Source: an uncultured Oscillospiraceae bacterium (GTDB lineage: Bacteria > Bacillota > Clostridia > Oscillospirales > Acutalibacteraceae). Taken from it: DNA of 15,529 bases. This document shows positions 6,637 through 13,715 of the stretch, piece after piece. Both the position numbers and the translations under genes were made by a program. How positions within the stretch are numbered: position 1 is the stretch's first letter; each line of letters opens with the position of its first letter. The notes below the pieces were generated by a model. That model saw nothing but the letters and a program-made list of their open reading frames with translations. It ran no database searches and was not told the origin of the DNA. Location of the stretch: the NCBI GenBank assembly GCA_959596515.1, contig CAUFXR010000066.1, positions 1 to 15,529 on the forward strand, given 5' to 3'.

Positions 6637-7824
6637 CTACTTTCTTGCCATCATCTGGTGTTTTAAAAAGCGCAGTCTGGTAATTACTCTGTCTTTTAAC
6701 GGCGGTTTCGGCAAAGATTTCAATCCTTTAACAATTTCACGCGCTGAGTCAGTATGACAAATCACATTCAAAAAATCCTTGCGTGCCGGGGGTTCTTTCA
6801 CGATCGTCGAAAAAGAAGCGTTTGTCTGATACACGTTTTCCAGTTTGGACTCCACCACCCGCATTTTTGACGCTATCTCGTCAAAAAGCGCCTGCCCTTT
6901 TTCTCCTTCCACCAGCACCAGAGATACGCCATCTCTCCAGGGAAGTTCCGGATGAACTCGATTCACACACCAATAATCAGCCAACTTGATGTCGCTTTCG
7001 CTGTTACACTTTTTAAACTGACAATGGTAGCAGGCCGGGCGCAAAAAAACATGAGTAAAGTGCGCCTGAATATAAGGATCAAAAAAACGAATCTTCCGGT
7101 ATTCTTTGGATTTTCCCCTGAAAACCATGCTGAAAGCATCCCAGCCATATTTTTTATCTCGAAAAGAAATACCGGTAAGAGGCTCCTGGAACCGCTGGGC
7201 AAAATCATCCCGATAAGCGCGGAATGCTTTCGGATTAGGAATTCCGGTACAAATAAAATCACAAGTAATTAAATTGGAATACTTTTTCCCCAAAAAGCGG
7301 TTCAATCCGGCGATCTGACAAGGGGCCCCGCTAAATAAAACTGGACGTCCCTGATCTAAAAATCTTTTCGCCTGAGAAAAGGAGTCTCCCACTTCGCTCT
7401 GCACATATTTTGAGCCACGAAATCTAAGGCACTCCTCCTTGGTCTGAGCGGCCATGTGCCGTACATTCCAGTTTTCATCAAAAGCGGCGCCGAAAACCAC
7501 ACCGCCCTTTTCGATCATGTTTTCCGCTAGGAGCGAAAACACGCCCCCTGATGAGCTTTCTTTCAAAACCTTTTCATCACGGTTAATGCAAGCGTAGACC
7601 TTAGCGCTGTCTGTTGGACGATCCTCTGGCTTTTCTTGGCTAACGGGACACACAGCCGTACATCTGCCGCATTGAACGCAGAGGGATTCATCCACTTTAG
7701 GATAGCAAAAGCCTTCCGCATCCTCTTCAAAAGAAATACACTGTCTGGGACAGATATTTGCACAGGCGGCGCAGCCGGTACAAAATATTTTATTTTCTTC
7801 CATGATTTGGATGTGTTTCAACAT
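6637..7824 (-). CDS. F420 hydrogenase/dehydrogenase beta-subunit-like Fe-S oxidoreductase
   Basis: 395 residues. The N-terminus holds two ferredoxin-type [4Fe-4S] motifs: Cys15, 18, 21, 25 and Cys49, 52, 55, 59. The rest matches the FrhB/FpoF beta-subunit fold, with 'SSSGGVFSLLAENM', 'RGSKYVQSEVGD', 'LFSGAPCQIAGL' and further Cys in 'ACYHCQFKKC'. In this setting the protein is not expected to work with methanogenic hydrogenase. Homologues are common in capsule loci next to pyruvyltransferases, where their substrate is unknown; a flavin- or Fe-S-dependent redox step on a sugar is a guess. The ATG at 7824 has AAAGGAAAGGAT before it and overlaps the polymerase gene by 35 bp, suggesting translational coupling. 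Confidence 0.88.
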   Translation of the reverse strand: MLKHIQIMEENKIFCTGCAACANICPRQCISFEEDAEGFCYPKVDESLCVQCGRCTAVCPVSQEKPEDRPTDSAKVYACINRDEKVLKESSSGGVFSLLAENMIEKGGVVFGAAFDENWNVRHMAAQTKEECLRFRGSKYVQSEVGDSFSQAKRFLDQGRPVLFSGAPCQIAGLNRFLGKKYSNLITCDFICTGIPNPKAFRAYRDDFAQRFQEPLTGISFRDKKYGWDAFSMVFRGKSKEYRKIRFFDPYIQAHFTHVFLRPACYHCQFKKCNSESDIKLADYWCVNRVHPELPWRDGVSLVLVEGEKGQALFDEIASKMRVVESKLENVYQTNASFSTIVKEPPARKDFLNVICHTDSAREIVKGLKSLPKPPLKDRVITRLRFLKHQMMARK

Positions 7825-9253
7825 TATCCTTTCCTTTCAAGGTAAAAGTATTTTTTTCTTTTTCAAGCAACACCAAAACTACAGCAATATAAATGCTAAC
7901 CGCTGGAGCAACTAAAACATGTCCTGCAAAAAAAGCTATTCCTAATCCGATGAAAACGCTGTACAGCATGGAGCAATAAGCCACAGAAGAAACCGCGCGC
8001 TTAAATTTAGTGAATATCGGGGCAAGAGCAGATAGCACAAAAATAACTATCGGGATCATATGGAGGAAAAATCCCACAACGCCATGCCGCAACAGCACTG
8101 CTATAAAGTCCATCTCCACCGCAGTTTCCATTTGCGGGTTCTCGCCAGTCATATCCACATATCCTATTCCAAAAAGCTTTTCTCCAATGGTTCCTTCAAA
8201 ATATTCATCCGCAACGGGTTCCAACAGCTTTATTCTATTATTTAAAATAAAATTCAACAGTTCGTATGTTTTGCTGGAGTCTTCTTCGGAGTCAACTTCA
8301 GGGGCCAAAGATTCTGTCGCTGAAGAGGTTGTTGAAGTTGATGAACTCTCCACACTGCTGGTTGAAGTGTTGAAAGACATCTGATATTTTATCTCTTTAT
8401 TCTCTTGGTTAGTCTGTAGGGGCGAGACAAAATAAAGCGCCACAATACAAATCAGCATACCAAGGCTGATCAAGAATTGTCTCTGGTACCGTTTCTTTCC
8501 TTCTTGCCCTCCAAAAAAGGAAAAAACGATATTCCACACAGTATATAACACTACAAAAGCCGTTACACCATAAAACGGCACTCGTGTTCCCATGAAAGAA
8601 GCCACAAAAGAAATCAAAAGCAACGTGGCTGTTCCGAATATATAAAAACTTATTGTTTTAGTTTTTTCCGAAAGAGCGGCTATCAAATAATAGATCGCAA
8701 CCGGCGATAAAACACAAATAATTGCACCTATTTCATTCGCGGCGTAGAACCAGCCATTATATCCTGACTCTCCCAATGAGTAACTTTTAAAGCTTGTATC
8801 TGTAAGAAAGCTTAAAAAAATCACCGCCACATATTGAAAAACAGTTATCGATAAAATAAACGGAGGTATAGAAACATCCAGCTGCTTGTACAAAAGATAG
8901 CATACCACCAGCATATACGGTAAATAAAAAACTTTGACCACAGCTTTTGTGTTCTCAAAAAATCCGGATATTCCTCCTGTAAGCAGTGACATCACACAGA
9001 AAAAGATACAATATAACGAAAGCAAAACTAAATAAATTTTACATGCCCAAATAATCCGGCTACTATTTTTTATAAAGATAAACACAAATATAGTTAGGCC
9101 AATCATGAAAAGAGGCCTAATGATAACTCCTAAAGTCAGGCTCACTTCCTGCCGCGTTTGCAAAGATGTCACAACATCCAAAAAAGGCTGAATCAAAATA
9201 AAGATAATGAAAAGTATTTGCAGCGGCCCTTTGATTTTTCGAGTATCCGTCAT
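7790..9253 (-). CDS. O-antigen polymerase/ligase-like membrane protein (Wzy family)
   Basis: 487 residues with about 10-12 hydrophobic segments, the layout of Wzy/O-antigen ligase family proteins, which join or polymerise lipid-linked glycan units on the outer face of the membrane. The large loop between the middle and last membrane segments, normally outside the cell, is present (roughly residues 280-380). It includes a striking Ser/Thr-rich stretch (NTSTSSVESSSTSTTSS) followed by an acidic run. 'GIGYVDMTGENP' and 'MDFIAVLLRHGVVGF' resemble the conserved loop and following helix of the family. The start ATG at 9253 has AAAGGG 7 bp upstream; an in-frame GTG at 9268 is less likely. Sequence identity in this family is low, so the call rests on topology and context. 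Confidence 0.8.
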   Translation of the reverse strand: MTDTRKIKGPLQILFIIFILIQPFLDVVTSLQTRQEVSLTLGVIIRPLFMIGLTIFVFIFIKNSSRIIWACKIYLVLLSLYCIFFCVMSLLTGGISGFFENTKAVVKVFYLPYMLVVCYLLYKQLDVSIPPFILSITVFQYVAVIFLSFLTDTSFKSYSLGESGYNGWFYAANEIGAIICVLSPVAIYYLIAALSEKTKTISFYIFGTATLLLISFVASFMGTRVPFYGVTAFVVLYTVWNIVFSFFGGQEGKKRYQRQFLISLGMLICIVALYFVSPLQTNQENKEIKYQMSFNTSTSSVESSSTSTTSSATESLAPEVDSEEDSSKTYELLNFILNNRIKLLEPVADEYFEGTIGEKLFGIGYVDMTGENPQMETAVEMDFIAVLLRHGVVGFFLHMIPIVIFVLSALAPIFTKFKRAVSSVAYCSMLYSVFIGLGIAFFAGHVLVAPAVSIYIAVVLVLLEKEKNTFTLKGKDNVETHPNHGRK

Positions 9254-9297
9254 TTTTAACCCTTTCACATATCATAATATTAAAAAAGCAACTTATC

Positions 9298-10347
9298 TCA
9301 AAAAAGGTTCCGTATTCCATTCAGAACAGTCTGATTATAATCCGTTAAAGAGTCTTCACAGCGCTCCACTTTTTGCGCGTTTGTCAAAGCATCAATCATA
9401 TCTCTGCATCCCGACAAGCCGGCATTATATTTTTCTAACCGTTCAGGCAAAAAAAGTGTAAGGCCTAGAGCTTTTGCTTCCCACAACACCATACCTTGCC
9501 CTTCATACCGGGAATCTAAAACAAATCCATCCATTTGGGCCAGATAAGGGAACGGATTTTCCTGGTTTCCCAAAAAGGTAACATAATCATTTAGATTGAA
9601 CTGATCACACTGAGCTAAAAGGGCCTCACGGTCCGGGCCATCGCCAATGATGTATAAGTGGATATCTTTTCGGAGTACAATCACCTTGGAAAATTCGTTC
9701 AAAAGAATATCAAAGCCCTTTTGATGACAAAGTCTTCCCATAGAAGCCAAATTGTATTTGTTGGGATCCACTTGGAAAGGAACTGGTTCTAACGCTTTCC
9801 GGTGGATCTCCTGAACATTGATAAAATTAGGGATTACTTGTATTTTCGAAGCGTTGATACCGGTTTCGCGGGTAAAAGGTTCCACGATTCCAGCGGAAAC
9901 CGCAGCGAAGTTATCGAAATACTGATATTTCCCCTTAAAGAAATGAAACAAAATACGGTATTTCAATTCTTCTTTTCTTTTGATGGAAACATCATTGTGA
10001 ATCCACATAACCCGCTTGGGCGCATCTACGCAAAGTGCTCCAATGGCACACTCATTTCGGTAGCTGCTGAAATCAATCGCCAAATCATATTTTTTATCGC
10101 TAAGCTTTTTTCGATGAAATAAACGAAGAATGCGGAAATAAATAAACCTATTCCAATAAGCATAGGGTTTCAAAAAATGAAAAGACACATTCCCACCGAT
10201 TTGGGAAAGATCATAAAAGATCTCCTTATCGTATAAGAACACCTCAATCTCAAATTCTTCCGAAGGCAACATAGACAGAAAATTTACTAGAGATTTCTGA
10301 ATTCCTCCTACTTTCAAGTCGCTTTGAAAAACAGCGAGTTTCTTCAT
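9298..10347 (-). CDS. GT4 family glycosyltransferase
   Basis: 349 residues with the two-domain GT-B layout. The N-terminal Gly-rich loop is 'LKVGGIQKSL' (residues 11-20). The C-terminal domain shows 'MGRLCHQKGFDILL' and 'LYIIGDGPDR', and the E-x7-E nucleotide-sugar motif at Glu282 and Glu290 in 'YEGQGMVLWEAKALG'. These are the marks of retaining glycosyltransferases of family GT4, which add one sugar to the growing lipid-linked unit in the cytoplasm. Donor and linkage cannot be read. The start ATG at 10347 has CGGAG upstream; a TTG at 10356 is possible. It is close behind the previous gene (overlap or a 5-bp gap, depending on the start) and is followed by a 44-bp gap. Confidence 0.9.
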   Translation of the reverse strand: MKKLAVFQSDLKVGGIQKSLVNFLSMLPSEEFEIEVFLYDKEIFYDLSQIGGNVSFHFLKPYAYWNRFIYFRILRLFHRKKLSDKKYDLAIDFSSYRNECAIGALCVDAPKRVMWIHNDVSIKRKEELKYRILFHFFKGKYQYFDNFAAVSAGIVEPFTRETGINASKIQVIPNFINVQEIHRKALEPVPFQVDPNKYNLASMGRLCHQKGFDILLNEFSKVIVLRKDIHLYIIGDGPDREALLAQCDQFNLNDYVTFLGNQENPFPYLAQMDGFVLDSRYEGQGMVLWEAKALGLTLFLPERLEKYNAGLSGCRDMIDALTNAQKVERCEDSLTDYNQTVLNGIRNLF

Positions 10348-10352
10348 AACTG

Positions 10353-11066
10353 TCAACTCCGATCCTTTCGGATAATCCGGTTATACAGATCTGCCCGTTT
10401 CGCGGTGGTCAGGTTTAGTTTTAAGCGCTTAATCAATTTCCTCGCCAGAGGTTTTTTCCCATCCATCCAGGTACCGGTAAACACATGGATCGTGGACGAC
10501 CGCGCAGATGGGTTACATAAAACGCCGTCCGGATAAACCGCAATATCCTCTCTCAGCACCTGGAATTGGTTATTGACCTGGCACCCATATTTTTCAACTA
10601 AGATATCGGATACCGAACGAGTATTCGTCTGGGACAGCTGATCCTGGGAATTAAAGACAAAGCTTTTTCCCTCGTAAAAATCCAGCATATCCTTTACAAG
10701 AGGATGGCCGGACTCCGCGCCAAAAGCCGCTGTAAAAGGATACTTGCTGTTCTCAAAGCCTACAAACGCCCGATGATTCAAAAACTGCGTCAGGTCATCT
10801 AAGACCAGCACATCGGTATCCAAATAAATTCCGCCGTAATGGTAAATAGCGTACGCCCGAATATAATCGCTGACGTAAGCCCATCTTTTCTGTTCATAGG
10901 CCTGTTTCACAAAGAGGCTGGAATCAATATCAAAATTTTTCTCGTTCCACTCTATGATCTCGTAATCTTTCAGATGTTTTCCCCAGGTTTTCATGCAGGC
11001 CTGGATATCTTTGGATTTTGGCTGCCCGCCGACCCAGACATAGTGTATTTTCTTTGGGATTGCCAT
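10353..11066 (-). CDS. DXD-motif glycosyltransferase (GT32/OCH1-like, capsular polysaccharide type)
   Basis: 237 residues. The opening 'IPKKIHYVWVGGQPKS' and the catalytic block 'AYVSDYIRAYAIYHYGGIYLDTDV' (with Asp83-Thr-Asp85 as the metal-binding DXD) are diagnostic for the Gly_transf_sug domain family. These enzymes use a nucleotide sugar and divalent metal to add a sugar in capsule and O-antigen synthesis. I chose ATG 11066 because GGATG lies 8 bp upstream, the conserved domain begins at once, and the gene then starts 4 bp after the wecB stop. The longer frame to 11102 adds 12 residues that overlap wecB. The sugar added is unknown. Confidence 0.9.
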   Translation of the reverse strand: MAIPKKIHYVWVGGQPKSKDIQACMKTWGKHLKDYEIIEWNEKNFDIDSSLFVKQAYEQKRWAYVSDYIRAYAIYHYGGIYLDTDVLVLDDLTQFLNHRAFVGFENSKYPFTAAFGAESGHPLVKDMLDFYEGKSFVFNSQDQLSQTNTRSVSDILVEKYGCQVNNQFQVLREDIAVYPDGVLCNPSARSSTIHVFTGTWMDGKKPLARKLIKRLKLNLTTAKRADLYNRIIRKDRS

Positions 11067-11070
11067 ACCA

Positions 11071-12195
11071 TCATCCTTCGCAATTTTTTTGACGGTTCTC
11101 ATACCATTGAAGCAGCGCGTCTACAATCCGTTTGCTGGCGAGGCCATCGCCATAGGGATTTTCCGCCTTGCTCATCCGTTCATATTCCTCTCCATCAGAC
11201 AAGAGCTTGTCCATAATTTGGAAGATGTTTGCTTCCTTGGTCCCGGCCAGCTTTAAGGTCCCGGCGACAACACCTTCAGGACGCTCTGTCGTATCCCGCA
11301 AGACCACTACCGGTTTATGCAGGGAGGGCGCTTCCTCTTGAATACCGCCGCTGTCCGTTAAGATCAGGTAAGCGTGATTCAACAGATTATGAAACTCCAC
11401 AACTTCCATCGGAGCGATCAGCTTCACCCGGTCATTGTCGCCAAACACATCGCGAGCGGCCTTTTGCACCAATGGGTTTAGATGGACCGGATAAACCATT
11501 TTTACATCGCCGTATTTATCAATAATCGCCTGGATCGCCCGAAACATGTGATACATCGGCTCTCCCAGATTCTCTCGCCGATGAGCGGTCAGGACAATCA
11601 GTCTGCTACCCTGGGCCCACTGAAGAAGCTCATTAGAGTATTCCTTTGTCACCGTCAGCTTCAACGCGTCAATCGCAGTATTTCCAGTAACAATGATCTT
11701 ATCCTCTGGCTTACCCTCTCGTAGAAGATTCTCTTTGCTTTGCTGGGTCGGCGCGAAATGAAGATCCGCCAAAACGCCCACCATCTGCCGGTTCATCTCC
11801 TCGGGATACGGGGAGTATTTATTATTGGTTCGAAGGCCAGCCTCCACATGGCCGATAGCAACTTGCTGATAGTACGCAGCTAGCGCCCCGGCGAAGGTAG
11901 TGGTCGTATCGCCGTGGACTAACACGATATCCGGCTTTTCCTTTTTTAAAACGGTTTCCATGCCTGCCAAAACATTGGAAGTAATATCGGAAAGGGTCTG
12001 TCCCTGATGCATGATATTCAGGTCGTAATCCGGTGTGATTTCAAAAGTTTCTAAAACCTGGTCCAGCATCTGCCGATGCTGAGCTGTAACGCATACTATA
12101 GACTGAATTCCTTCCCGGGTAGCTAGTTCTTTGACCACCGGCGCCATCTTTATGGTCTCCGGCCGGGTGCCAAAAACAGTCATTACTTTAAACAT
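11071..12195 (-). CDS. wecB: UDP-N-acetylglucosamine 2-epimerase, non-hydrolysing
   Basis: 374 residues, the normal length. The enzyme converts UDP-GlcNAc to UDP-ManNAc, the donor for the WecG/TagA-type transferase encoded just upstream. Opening 'MTVFGTRPETIKMAPV' is diagnostic. Residues matching the E. coli WecB active site are all present: Asp96 in 'VHGDTTTT', Glu118 in 'GHVEAGLRT', Glu132 in 'YPEEMNRQ' and His205 in 'TAHRREN'. The C-terminal 'DSGGIQEEAP' UDP-binding loop is intact. It overlaps the preceding gene by 8 bp, so the two are probably translated together. In Gram-positive bacteria the same enzyme is called MnaA. A housekeeping copy may exist elsewhere in the genome. Confidence 0.96.
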   Translation of the reverse strand: MFKVMTVFGTRPETIKMAPVVKELATREGIQSIVCVTAQHRQMLDQVLETFEITPDYDLNIMHQGQTLSDITSNVLAGMETVLKKEKPDIVLVHGDTTTTFAGALAAYYQQVAIGHVEAGLRTNNKYSPYPEEMNRQMVGVLADLHFAPTQQSKENLLREGKPEDKIIVTGNTAIDALKLTVTKEYSNELLQWAQGSRLIVLTAHRRENLGEPMYHMFRAIQAIIDKYGDVKMVYPVHLNPLVQKAARDVFGDNDRVKLIAPMEVVEFHNLLNHAYLILTDSGGIQEEAPSLHKPVVVLRDTTERPEGVVAGTLKLAGTKEANIFQIMDKLLSDGEEYERMSKAENPYGDGLASKRIVDALLQWYENRQKNCEG

Positions 12196-12919
12196 GCTCT
12201 TTCCCTCGCTTTTTTAAATTTTTAACTTCCATCATAAAGCCCCAGTTATTCTGATAAAACCGCTTAATTCGTGAGGGCTCTTTCAGAATACGATAGAGCC
12301 ATTCCAAATTTAGCTTAATAAAAAATTTAGGAGCTCTTTTTTTCGCGCCGCTCATCACATCAAAAGATCCGCCGACTCCGACAAAAATTCCTTTGGAAAA
12401 AGAATTTAAATGGCGGTAAATCAATTTTTCTTGAGCGGGAATACCAAGAGCTACTAAAACAATGTCCGGCTGGAGCCGCGAAATATTTTTAAAAATTTCA
12501 TCTTTGTTTTGTACGTAGCCATCACACACACCCGCCACTTTGGCGTGAGGATACTTTTCTTTCATAATCCGTTCCATCGCCTCAATGACTTGCGGCTCGG
12601 CACCAAATAAATAAACCGATTTTTCAAATTCCTCTGCATATTTCAGCAACTCGCCTGCAATTTCGATGCCAGGAATTCGTTCCTCAATCTGATAGCCCAA
12701 CATCTTGGCCGCTTTTACCACTCCAATTCCATCTGGGACTAAAACAGTCCTAGGATCCATCAAAAGCTGATGAAATGATTCTTCCCGAGAACCTATTTGA
12801 AAAGTTTCGGGATTCGCGGTCACAATAAACATACTTTGCTCAGCTAAAAGGGCTTTTTTTAATTGACAATAAAACTGTTCGGCTCCACAACCGACAAGCT
12901 TTTTGAACAAGGATTGCAT
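12188..12919 (-). CDS. WecG/TagA/CpsF family N-acetylmannosaminyltransferase
   Basis: 243 residues of family GT26. 'FIVTANPETFQI' carries the conserved Thr34, 'PDGIGVVKAAKMLG' carries the likely catalytic Asp63, and 'VYLFGAEPQV', 'DIVLVALGIPAQEKLI', 'FVGVGGSFDVMSGAKKRAP' and 'LNLEWLYR' complete the family pattern. TagA adds ManNAc to undecaprenyl-PP-GlcNAc, forming the disaccharide linkage unit of teichoic acids and some secondary wall polysaccharides. The neighbouring wecB supplies UDP-ManNAc. The ATG at 12919 has GGGAGGAG 9 bp upstream. It is the first gene of the operon. The acceptor must be made by a TagO/WecA-type enzyme that is not in this window. A different HexNAc donor cannot be excluded. 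Confidence 0.93.
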   Translation of the reverse strand: MQSLFKKLVGCGAEQFYCQLKKALLAEQSMFIVTANPETFQIGSREESFHQLLMDPRTVLVPDGIGVVKAAKMLGYQIEERIPGIEIAGELLKYAEEFEKSVYLFGAEPQVIEAMERIMKEKYPHAKVAGVCDGYVQNKDEIFKNISRLQPDIVLVALGIPAQEKLIYRHLNSFSKGIFVGVGGSFDVMSGAKKRAPKFFIKLNLEWLYRILKEPSRIKRFYQNNWGFMMEVKNLKKRGKEHV

Positions 12920-13233
12920 AAAAATATCTCCTCCCGAAAAATGGAGTTTTTTAATTTTACCTGTTTTAAATATTGCCTATGTTGGAATTGCCCGTCGGCT
13001 ATCATGAACTATTCCATCATCTGTGGAAGCAACTAGACCTTCGAGATCGCATTTTTCTCAAACAGCAAAGTTTATTTTTTTATTATTACTATAGAATTTA
13101 TTCTATCAAAAAGCCGCGACTCATGCAACCCAACAAAATTAGACATCAACAAAAAACCGCTGTCCTGCTGAATTTCGCAAAATAACGGTTCTGTTATCCA
13201 ATAAAAATCCCTGATTTTTAATCTATATAAATT
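12920..13233 (-). promoter_or_regulatory. Leader of about 310 nt ahead of the polysaccharide operon
   Basis: From the predicted start near 13233 to the first ATG the transcript carries no credible gene. Structures seen in the transcript are a TAAAAATC/GATTTTTA hairpin at 13202-13220, an AACCG/CGGTT pairing (13155-13159 with 13186-13190) followed by six U (13151-13156), and a 16-base palindrome ATAGAAT-TT-ATTCTAT at 13091-13106. The second could be a weak attenuator. A CTCC just upstream can also pair with the Shine-Dalgarno. I recognise no riboswitch class. Long leaders are common on polysaccharide operons controlled by antitermination. Confidence 0.4.
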
Positions 13234-13239
13234 TGAAAT

Positions 13240-13268
13240 ATTATAACATTTTTAAAATCAACGGTCAA
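13240..13268 (-). promoter_or_regulatory. Strong SigA promoter of the polysaccharide operon
   Basis: On the minus strand TTGACC (13263-13268) and TATAAT (13240-13245) are separated by exactly 17 bp. It diverges from the recombinase genes. A vegetative-type promoter suggests the cargo is expressed in growing cells while the element is integrated. Confidence 0.75.
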
Positions 13269-13282
13269 GCTGGCTGCGGCCG

Positions 13283-13310
13283 CGCCACTGCTCAATTTCT
13301 GTTCCAGTGC
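13283..13310. repeat. Small inverted repeat between divergent promoters
   Basis: CCACTG and CAGTG arms flank about 16 bases between the operon promoter and the recombinase genes. It could be a regulator site for either transcript or a chance repeat. Confidence 0.2.
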
Positions 13311-13354
13311 AGCGGATAAATTCCTCTTTCGGAAATGGGACATCCCCTTACTCG

Positions 13355-13362
13355 CATATGAT
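13355..13362 (+). promoter_or_regulatory. Candidate -10 box for the recombinase genes
   Basis: CATATGAT lies 27 bp before the ATG of the 86-codon gene. It fits both a SigE/SigK-style CATA box and, as TATGAT, a SigA -10. No convincing -35 of any class is visible at the right distance. The A/GGGGG ribosome binding site (13376-13382) follows. Confidence 0.3.
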
Positions 13363-13389
13363 TGGATATGACACAAAGGGGGTATTCGC

Positions 13390-13650
13390 ATGTTTACACA
13401 AAACCAGCTTATCGAAATGCGCCAAAGGAATATTCAAAGCATAGAGGAAGACTCTTTCACAGATTTACAATCAATTGCGATGGATCCTTCCCTTCCGAAA
13501 GCCATCCGGCTTGAAACGTTTTCACGCCACGCCGCGAATCCTTATTGCGTTCGATGCGGGGAAATCAAAATCAAGCTGGAATTTGCGGAGGATTCTCCCT
13601 CTTTGCAGGAGGTGTTCTCACAACTTCTCATCCGCAGAAAATCTCAATAG
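13390..13650 (+). CDS. Small recombinase-associated protein (DUF6870-like)
   Basis: 86 residues with an AAAGGGGG ribosome binding site 7 bp before the ATG. The pattern, a short helical start (MFTQNQLIEMRQRNI), an 'MDPSLP' turn, then 'ANPYCVRCGEIKIKLEF' and a C-terminal helix, matches the small clostridial proteins I know as DUF6870. These have 'NPYCFRxGD..VKI.F' at the same place and often sit beside serine recombinases. The CxxC may bind metal but is a single pair. It is read with the recombinase 65 bp downstream. A role as directionality factor or partner of the recombinase is a guess from position only. The family assignment is from memory of its pattern. Confidence 0.75.
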   Translation: MFTQNQLIEMRQRNIQSIEEDSFTDLQSIAMDPSLPKAIRLETFSRHAANPYCVRCGEIKIKLEFAEDSPSLQEVFSQLLIRRKSQ

Positions 13651-13715
13651 TCGCACTACTGCGGCTCGAGACTTTTCCGCGATGTTCGGTTCCTATCAAA
13701 ACACGAGGTGAGCGT

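Noticed and set aside
12973..13185. 70-codon plus-strand frame opposite the operon leader
   Set aside because: It starts at TTG without a ribosome binding site, has an odd Tyr/Phe run from AT-rich DNA and is antisense to the predicted leader.
13545..13715. Upstream extension of the recombinase frame (57 more codons)
   Set aside because: It overlaps the 86-codon gene in another frame, has no ribosome binding site, and the family's N-terminal domain begins just after the ATG at 13716, which has GAGGTGAG.
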